Under the pieces are notes generated by a model. The model was given only the letters and a program-made list of their open reading frames with translations. It made no database searches and was not told the DNA's origin. Positions 56,901-64,000 of a stretch of 64,000 nt of DNA are shown one piece after another. The stretch is taken from NCBI GenBank assembly GCA_016858145.1, contig JAEHOE010000002.1:1302001-1366000 (forward strand), in the 5' to 3' direction. Source of the stretch: Edaphochlamys debaryana. Lineage: Eukaryota > Chlorophyta > Chlorophyceae > Chlamydomonadales. Both the position numbers and the translations under genes were made by a program. How positions within the stretch are numbered: position 1 is the first letter of the stretch; every line of letters begins with the position of its first letter.

Positions 56901-58935
56901 GTCGGGCCGGGCGCTGGACGCTCAGCAGCTGGCTAAGGCCGGGCAGAGGGGAGCGCTAACGGAGGCTCTGCAGGTGGGTGACGGGGTGGGGCGCGAGGCA
57001 GGCCTTGTGGCAACGTGCGTAAGAGCCCCGGGTTCAGACAACGCACGTTGGTCGTCGATGTATTGAGGACCGATACTGGTACCTGCTCCCAGCCGACCCA
57101 CATGTTGTGTCCCTGCGCCTCAGGCCCTGGCGGCGGGCGCCCCCGTGGAGGCCGTGCGCCAGGCCATGGCCCACAGCGCAGAGGTCGCGTCCCGCCTAGC
57201 GGCGGCGGCGGCAGCACAGGAGGGCAGCGGCAGCGGCGGTCCGTCTACGAGCGGCAGCAGCTCCGCTGCCTCCGCCGCCGGCACGTCTGGCAAGGCAGGC
57301 GGTTCCGCCAAGGCCGGGCCGGCGGCGGCAACGGCGGCGGCAGGGCCTGTCAAGCAGAAGAAGGCGCAGGAGCCGTCAAGTAGCGACGCAGCCGCCAAGT
57401 CGCCATTCACGTCGTCGGCATCAGCGCCAGCAACTGGCTCGGGTGCAACCGCCGCCGCCACCATCGCCGCCGCCGCCACGCCAACCGCAGCCGCCACCAC
57501 GCCCGGCGTCGCTACCCCGAGCTCCGGAGCCAAGAAGCAGCAGCGGCGCGGCGCGCTGTCTGCGTTCTTGGCCGGGGGCCTCGACCAGCCCGCCACCCCA
57601 CCACCGCCGGCGGCGACCGCACCGGCGGCGCCCAAGGGCCCCGCATGGGGCGGCGTCAAGCCTCCGTCCGCGCCCGCGGGTTCCGGCCTCAAGGAGCTCG
57701 TGGCACCAGCCACCCCCGCTGGCCCGACCCCAGCAGCCCGAGTAGCGGCGGCGCAGCCTCAAGCCCCTCACCAGCCGACGCCGTCGCAGCAGATCCCATC
57801 TCGAAGCGGCTCTGGAGTGCTCCCGGCAGCGGCGCCGTCGCCATCACCAGCGGCGGCGTCATCGGCGGCCTACGCGCGCGCGCCGTCGGGGCTGCTGCCG
57901 CTGCCGCAGGCCCCGCCGCCGGGTGCCTCCACTGCGGGCTTTTCCATTGCTGCCGCCGCTGGCGGCCGCAGCAAGGCGGGGCCCGCCCCTCCAGCAGGCA
58001 CCATCGCAGCGGCAGCGGGCGCTGGCCCCATCGCCTCAGCGGCGGGTCTCATTGCTGCCGCTGCCGGCGGCGGCGGGACTGGCAGTGGCGGCGGCGGCGG
58101 CGGGCTGAAGCTGAGCCTGGCAGAGTTCATAACCACTCCCCTGCACGTTGCTGCCCAGAAGGCTCGGGAGGCAGAGCGGAGGGAGGCCGAGAGGGAGCGT
58201 GAGGCCGGGCCCGCGTGGGGCGGGCTCATGGGGAGCAGCCCCGCAGGCGCTGCGTCGCTGCTGAGCATCCAGGTGGGGAACCAAGCCGAAGGGTGGAGGA
58301 AGGGGTGGGATGCATCGGAGCTGGGGCAGGATCGCGCACGGGCCCTCGGGGCATGCATGCCGCCGGCTGACCTGACTGCTGAGACCGTGTTGTGAGCCCC
58401 ATTCCCATTGCCACAGGCGGAGCAGGAGCGTGTGCAGAAGCGCGCTGCTGCCAGCTGGTCACGGCCGGGAGGTCAGGGCGGCGGCGGGGGCCACTCCGCC
58501 GCCGCCGCGGGCTCCTCGCCGCCAGGCCGGCCGCTGGTCCTGGGCTCGGCCCCCGGCGGCGGCGGCGGGGGCAGTGCCTCCGCCAGCAAGTGGTACGTCC
58601 CGGAGCCGGCGGCAGCGGCCGCCGCCGCAGCAGCCAACAAGAACCTAACCGCCATTCAGGTGGAGGAGCGGGCGATCAAGGAGATCACGGCAAAGTACGG
58701 CGGCAAGGTGGTTGCTCGCGTGGTGGCAGACCACGAGGTCCCGACCCCCCCCTCGAGCGGGGCGGCGGGGGCGGCAGGGACAGGGGTGGCGGGGACAGGA
58801 CCGGGAAAGCAGGGGTCGTCTGCTGGTGCAGCGGCCGGTGGCAAGGCCGGAGCGGGAGGGACAGGAGGGGCCCGCGGCAAGGCAAAGGCAGGCGGCCGGC
58901 AACGGGGGCCAGAGGTGGGTCGGGACGGCGCCTAG
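50956..58935 (+). CDS. IBtk-like ankyrin/RCC1-repeat protein
   Basis: Fourteen exons in phase, about 1,646 residues: 50956-51047, 51196-51315, 51610-51703, 51971-52085, 52365-52411, 52735-52893, 53094-53207, 53417-53457, 53594-53705, 54132-54191, 54394-55963, 56225-56973, 57124-58272, 58417-58935 (TAG). Start context acaaaaATGG. Order: two ankyrin repeats (VYPLHVAVWRNHLLILDRLL; TPLHRALYLGHLAAAARLLL), then RCC1 blades (YSWGSGANYQLG, LTWGWGRGGRLGH, LWTWGSNRDGKLGY, LWTFGANSDGQLGYG, FTWGHK). A Gly/Ala-rich region with an Arg-rich nuclear-signal-like run follows, then a BTB/BACK-like piece (LLEYADVAGAALLRCYC). The C-terminus has SLAEFI, PAWGG and SLxAIQxEE-like blocks. This is the order seen in animal inhibitor of Bruton tyrosine kinase, a CUL3 adaptor. 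The CUL3 role here is inference. Confidence 0.85.
52148..52168 (+). repeat. Intronic echo of the IBtk-like exon 4 donor
   Basis: The block ccagctggggacaggtgggg at the true junction (52072-52091) recurs about 76 bp into the intron. Confidence 0.7.
53954..54012 (+). repeat. Two intronic echoes of the IBtk-like exon 9 donor
   Basis: The exon end tccgacggacagctg|gtgggg (53691-53711) recurs as cgacggacagccggtggggg at about 53958 and as tccgacggacagctgttgcg at about 53988, both inside the following intron. Confidence 0.75.
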
Positions 58936-59374
58936 GCGGTACTGGTTGAGTCGGGGTTTGCAGAGTGGAGTACGAAGTGCTGTGGGGCTGTTGGTTGCGT
59001 TGGGTCAGGGGACGACGGCTCGGGAGGACGGGTTGAGTCAGCGCGTGCAGGCGGGTTCGGGGAAGGGGGCGTGTGTGGAGAGGCGAGAGGACCTGCGTGG
59101 TTCGTGATTGACGACGACGAGTTGAACATCTGTGCTCCTGGCCTCGAGCGTGAACGTTTGGGGAAATGGGGCGCCGCAAGCGCTGTGGCAGAACGAGGGG
59201 AAGGCGCGTGCGCATGTGAGGAGAGGCCGCATTGCCCATCTGGGTCGGGAGCATGCTCAGACAAGTGCGCAGGCGGCTGGCGTGGAGGACATCTTCTGTG
59301 GGGCTGCGAGGGCTCTGATGGTCGCTTCGAGGCGCCGTTGTGACGGCGAGGTGCGCAAGCCGACGTGGGGTGCC
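58936..59374. other. 3' flank of the IBtk-like gene
   Basis: No gene seen up to the inverted family B duplication. Confidence 0.4.
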
Positions 59375-60849
59375 GAGGGGTCTCGCCTCTCGCAGCATCG
59401 CGCAGCAGCGCGCCGTGGCACTGCTCCCCCGACCTCCCCCTGCCCCTGCCCCCGCTTGCGTTCACCGCTGGCCGACCGTTGCTTAGGCAGCACAGAGCGC
59501 AACCGAGCCGCAGAGCGGGACATGCGCGCTGTGTGCCCGAAGGAGCTCCAGCGCCCAAGGCCTCGCAAAGCCCATTCCCGTTCAAGCTGCGCCTGTCTTA
59601 CGCTGCAGGCAAAGAGCTACGCATAGGAAGTCCGGGCGCAGCAGCTGGGGGCTCACAGTAGCAGGGCAGCAGGGGAAAGTTGTCACACAGGTTCTGGTGA
59701 CCACGCGCCACGCCCCCCAAGACGACCGGTTGCAGCAGCAGGTATTCTAGGGAGCGCACACCAGCAGGGGGAGGTTCGTAGAGCGTCCGCACGGCGCTTG
59801 GTCAACGCAGTAGCCGCTCACCGCGACGCCCAGCCGTGGCGCCTGCCCGCTTGCGCAACGCTGTAGAGGGAGCATCGCTGAAGACCTTGCCAGCCTTGTC
59901 ATGTCCCGGGGTGGAGGGCGCCTGTGCCCAAATCTGCATGGGCTTCGAGGCCCGCGTTATCGGCTGTGCGGCCTCAAAGCCCCGGGAAGAGCCCTCGCAG
60001 CGCTTATTCTGTCACTTGACGCACTCGACTCACACGCTAGGGCATCCCCTTTACAGCCAAGGCCTTTCCGGTACCAGCAGTGAAGATGTCCCTCACGCAA
60101 ACGGCTCGCCGCAGCGCTTCCACAGCTCCATCGGGCCGCCACGCAACCTCCAGGCCCCTGCCATTCTGTCGACGAGCTGCCCAACCTCGGGCCAGGCGCG
60201 TCGTACCGTCGGCGGTGAAGCCCATGTCGCGCCGCGATCAGACATCCAAGAACCCTCCGATGCTCCTGGCGCCCTCGCCACGCTTCGGGGTCGCCGCAGA
60301 TGTGATGAAGAGCGAGAACCGGGAGCCGGCGGCCGTCGCTGAGCCTGGGGCGGCCGGTCTGGCCGTTACCCTGTTCCGCGCTGTTGCGCGCAACGTCGGG
60401 GCGCCGCTCCTCGGGCTCGCTACTGCGATGCTCGCGTTCACGGCGCGCAATGATATATACACCAGTACAGCTTACTCCAGGGGCTATGAGGAGCGCCCCG
60501 CGTTCATCGCGCGTGTCGTTGAGCCGGCGCATGTCGCCATGGACGCCGACGAGCGACCCCAGGCCGGCGCGGGGCCGTTCCCGGCGTCAGGCGCTGAGGA
60601 AGTCACCGACGTCTTCACTTCGGCATCAGCCTCGATGGTCGAGGCAGAGTCGCAGGTGAGTGGGGTGTGTCGAGGGCTATCCATCGATGACTTGTCGGGC
60701 GTCTCGGGACTCGCTCCGCCAAAGCGGTCTGGCACATGCGTAAGGCACAACTCCCGGTGGTTCGTGCCTGACTGATGCTGGTAACCGCAGCAACGGCTAA
60801 CGGAATCCGCGATGCGTTTACCTATTCGCCTCTGCCCCCTGCAGGGCAA
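59375..60849 (+). repeat. Right arm of the family B inverted duplication
   Basis: Partner of 33690-32150. Similarity includes distinctive blocks such as tacgctgcaggcaaagagct and the family B 5' leader. It stops at the 3' end of intron 1 (cctctgccccctgcag). Confidence 0.85.
60086..60849 (+). pseudogene. Family B copy truncated after intron 1
   Basis: Exon 1 (60086-60655) has exactly the same 570 nt length as in the full copy and stays open. It keeps the transit-like N-terminus, KPMSRRDQTSKNPPML, the hydrophobic segment and YEERPAFIARV. The donor gtgagtgggg and intron 1 are preserved, but homology ends at the acceptor; exons 2-4 are absent. If spliced at ccctgcag|GGCAAA, the frame continues about 56 codons (starting GKFSIVWGRRAPYLKHYG) into unrelated sequence before TGA at about 61017. 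It is either a truncated pseudogene or a young chimeric gene. Confidence 0.65.
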
Positions 60850-61675
60850 ATTCTCCATAGTATGGGGTCGACGAGCGCCTTATTTGAAGCACTATGGGGT
60901 CGACGAGCCTGGATCCTCTGCGCGGCCGAAGGCCGCGCTCCATTTTGGCGAAAATTTGGGAAGCCGAATTCTCAATCTCTTTGATTTCATCAGCGGCTTG
61001 CGTCGGGGCCCCTGAATTCACTATTTCTCGCGAGGCCAGGAAAGCGGCTATTCTGGGGCGCATGTTTGGTTTGCAAGGCGCCCGAAGCCCGGAACTGTCC
61101 CCGCTGCAGTGAATTCAGGACTTGGGAAAGTTCATCTAGAATCCTGAGCTGTTTGCGGTGCTTCGCATTTGCGCGGATAGCGGCTTGCGCAACATGCACT
61201 GGGTCGTCGACTGGGCCTGCCCAAGCGCGAGACCACCACCGTCCCATGCAGGCCGTAACTGCCCTTAGACGAGTCTGCGGCTTGCCGTGGCCTTACTTGA
61301 CAAGACTTGAGTCGCTCGCGCCGCGTTGACTTCTCTAGAGACTCCGCTGTGGCTTGCTAGGGCGTCCTGCGTTGCTGGCTTCTTCGCCCTACGTCTCTAT
61401 TGCGACGCTGCTTATACTCTTCGCGTTTCGATGGCACCTTCGCCCGTTCAGCTGTAAGCGGGTCCACTCGGGCCGCATGGCCGGGGTTGCTGGCAAGCGT
61501 TCTCGGGTTGTTAGTCTAAATCTACAAGGAACAGCTACGTTCTCGGAGTGTCGCATATATGTATAAGCACCCTGGCTGAGCATAAGCCACGTGTTCCCTA
61601 GCCGACAACGCCGTGCCCTCACGCCTCCTCGCCCACCCCCCTCCCGGCCTCCCCCCGTCCCCGTGTTCGTGCTAG
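60850..61675. other. Unassigned interval
   Basis: After the duplication breakpoint: a short direct repeat ctatggggtcgacgagc (about 60861 and 60892), and no gene beyond the possible chimeric extension. Confidence 0.3.
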
Positions 61676-62061
61676 GGAGGAGCTCGACACTCTCGAGTGG
61701 AACAACGAGCAACTGCATCAGGCGTACAAGATAACATGGCAAAAGTACTACGTGGGCAAGATCGGCTTCGACCTCGCCTCCGTCCATTGGCATCCCGCCG
61801 ATCAGGGCACCGGGCACCGCAGGGGCCTGGAGTCCCTGAGCGGTTTGTTCTACAGCCTGCAGGCTGACATGCGCCACGCTCGTAACGAGTACACGTCGCA
61901 CGCGTGGATGCTGGAGCGCAAGATGGCGCAGTACAGGGCCTGGGACAGGTACGATGCCTTCCGGCAGGCGCAGGCGCAGAGACAGGGCCAGTGGCAGGAG
62001 ATGCGGCAGCTCGAGAAGCAGAGGAGGGTGCACGCGATTGAGGTGGTGCGCGAGGCGAGGG
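61676..62061 (+). CDS. Internal exon of an unidentified coiled-coil protein (partial)
   Basis: Flanked by acceptor gtgctag and donor gtgagtg, open for about 128 codons. It reads LEWNNEQLHQAYKITWQKYY, then a His/Trp-rich turn, then a long charged helix rich in Gln/Arg/Glu/Met (FRQAQAQRQGQWQEMRQLEK). Composition is much less GC-skewed at silent sites than random frames here, which supports coding. I could not find partner exons with certainty on either side. Function not recognised. Confidence 0.45.
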
Positions 62062-63713
62062 GTGAGTGAAATGGGGTTGCTCCGCCAGGCCACCAAGGGG
62101 TGGCAAGAATGGTTGTGAGGTTTGAGTCAAGGCGGCAGTGGGCGGCAGGGGTTGCGGTGTGGAGCCTGGTTTGAGGCAAGGCTGTCGTGGTGCGAAGGTG
62201 CTGCTATCCAGGCGCGGAGCTGTCGCGATTGGCAGTCACGAGTACGAGGGCAAGCAAGTATGCAAGCTGCAACGTCAAAGACCTGAGCCCGTGTCCAGCT
62301 CCCGCCCCTTCCCCTGCCCGCTGCGGTTCCGTGCGGAAGGGTACCGCAAACGCAGCCTCGCAACCCCATAGCGGCTTCCGGCACGTCTTTCTGATCAAGC
62401 TGCGCTGCCATGGCTGCGTCTGGCAGGAGCAAGGATCGATGCTGCAACAACAGAGACCGACAGAGCCCGACCAGCGCCCATAACCAACTCCCACCCCTGC
62501 CCCCCGCCTGCGCCGACTGGGATCTCGCGTAACTCGTCCTCGTTGGCGTGCCCCGGAGGGCGGAACAGAGGCTACGCCTATGCAGTCACGTCGCATGCCG
62601 CGCCCTTGGTGATTCATAAAAAGTTGTATACATTATGCCGGCGGAAGTTCAACCGTCGCTGACCCCCCCAGACAAATGAGACAATGCTCCAGTGTAGAAG
62701 CAGCGTGCCGTCTTAACCAAAGGGCAGAACGCAGGGGCCGCGGGAAGCCCTGGCGAGGGACGCGACGTCTGCCCGAGGCACGTTGAGCTCCTGCGACGAG
62801 CCGAGCTTGCCACGCATGCTGCATCAGGCGTCTGGCCTTCGTAATGCGCCTCGTCGCGTGTTGCAGCGCGGCGGGGTGCATGTGCGATAACGCTCGCGCC
62901 ACGCGGGCCCCCTCCCCCCGCAGCCCCCTGCAGACCCAACCCGAAGACCCGCTCCCAAGCAAGGGGGGGAAGCCCGACTGCTGCGCAGCTCAGTGGTTTC
63001 CCCTTCCCTTCCCCCACCTGCCGCCGCCATGCTGGTCGCCTACCCTATGCCCTTGCCTACCCCAGGCCTCACTCCAATGCCTTGTCGGGTCCAGGCGCCA
63101 CCAGCCACCTCAGCCCGACCTCCAGCATCGGTGGCAAGGACCCCATGGCGATTCTGGGTTTCTGGCCGCGCCGCGCCCCTTCTGAGTCCCTTTGACCGCT
63201 CCCCAGCTTCCTACCCCTCTGCCTCTGCACACCGCACCTTCAGCAGCCAGCCCTCCCCGCAGCCATGCTCAGCTTCCTCGCAGGTCCCGTGTTGCCATCT
63301 GAGTAGTATGTAGCTTTTAGCTGCAGGCTGCTGAGCGTTCGTGGAGGCAGCTCCGCCTGCCTGCCGTACGGTCAACTCGACTACACCTCCCAGCACGCGC
63401 CCTGCGTCCTTGCGGCTTGTAGCGCTTTGATTCCGCTTCGCATGGTGCGGCCCCTAGGATCCCCCACACGGTTACGTGTTTTGCCTGTCGCTCTGCCTTA
63501 TCCTCTTTCTGTTGCGTTTCGCCCTGCCCCCTGCCCCTGTCGTTGTCACCCTGACTACGTTGGCGGCCCCTGCAAGTTCAATGCCCCTACCCCTACACGC
63601 AGCCTCACACGCCCTACATCGCCCTGTTGTCAAGCTGCGCTGCCAGGTCGGGAGTTGGGCGTGGCTGAGCGCACACGGAGCGCATAAGGAGCACACGTCC
63701 AGAAGGTCCTTAG
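62062..63713. other. Unassigned right-hand interval
   Basis: May contain introns or later exons of the coiled-coil gene. No open frame with good splice sites or recognisable motifs was found. Confidence 0.3.
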
Positions 63714-64000
63714 ACATTGTGCACAAGCACATGTCCACCTTTTCATGCCACCCCCTCGCAGCCTTGCGCCCTCGGCATCAGAAGGCCCTTAGATACTGTG
63801 CACACGCATACGTCCACCTTACGTCCACCGTTTCATGCCACCCCCCGCAGCCTTGCGCCCTCGGCATAAGAAGGCCTTAAAATACTGTGCACACGCATAC
63901 GTCCACCTTACGTCCACCGTTTCATGCCACCCCCCGCAGCCTTGCGCCCTCGGCATCAGAAGGCCCTTAGAAACTGCACACGCACACGTCCACCTTACGT
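63714..64000. repeat. About 90-bp satellite, truncated by window end
   Basis: The block tttcatgccacccc(c) ... gcagccttgcgccctcggca recurs with starts at 63741, 63831 and 63920, plus tacgtccaccttacgtccacc subrepeats. It runs past the window edge. Confidence 0.85.

Noticed and set aside
1..64000. CRISPR arrays, bacterial operons, phage or virus-like genes
   Set aside because: None seen; gene structure is entirely eukaryotic nuclear and the tandem repeats are minisatellites.

Overview
This is a 64 kb stretch of nuclear DNA from a GC-rich, intron-dense green alga, most likely a chlamydomonadalean or volvocine relative. The evidence is: many short GT-AG introns per gene, Ala/Gly/Pro-rich low-complexity insertions inside conserved proteins, a pherophorin extracellular-matrix gene (a volvocine family), and poly-purine/pyrimidine minisatellites. 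Nothing looks bacterial or organellar. Exon boundaries were derived by eye from splice signals, frame continuity and remembered family motifs. They should be good to 1-2 nt where frame and motif agree, and weaker elsewhere.

Layout, left to right: (1) 3' end of a plus-strand gene, possibly arrestin-like, 1-1153. (2) First copy of a 2.2 kb inverted duplication carrying a small targeted single-helix protein gene (family A), about 2640-4805. (3) A minus-strand organelle-targeted helical-repeat protein, 9625-5678. (4) Minus-strand ATP-citrate lyase subunit B, 16370-10921, head to head with (5) plus-strand PIG-Q/GPI1, 16703-20011. (6) Second, inverted copy of family A, about 20515-22690. (7) Minus-strand pherophorin, 27971-24141. 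(8) Minus-strand family B gene, 32914-31102, whose first exon and 5' flank are duplicated in inverted orientation at 59375-60849. (9) A large minus-strand UBR/PRT6-type E3 ubiquitin ligase, 50500-34140, with a hAT-like element in one intron, head to head with (10) a plus-strand IBtk-like ankyrin/RCC1 protein, 50956-58935. (11) An orphan coiled-coil exon near 61.7-62.1 kb and a roughly 90-bp satellite running off the right edge.

Genes that may act together: UBR (N-degron E3 ligase) and the IBtk-like protein (in animals a CUL3 substrate adaptor) share a 455 bp promoter interval, so two ubiquitin-pathway genes may be co-expressed. ATP-citrate lyase B supplies cytosolic acetyl-CoA, and PIG-Q acts in the first step of GPI-anchor synthesis at the ER.

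The most unusual pattern is a recurrent splice-junction 'echo'. In at least six genes the last bases of an exon plus the first bases of its intron (or the mirror image at an acceptor, or the stop-codon segment of the last exon) occur again, once to eight times, inside the adjacent intron or 3' flank. The clearest case is nine copies of a 78-79 bp unit at 46302-46932. A second theme is two inverted gene duplications whose protein families (A and B) may be distant relatives.
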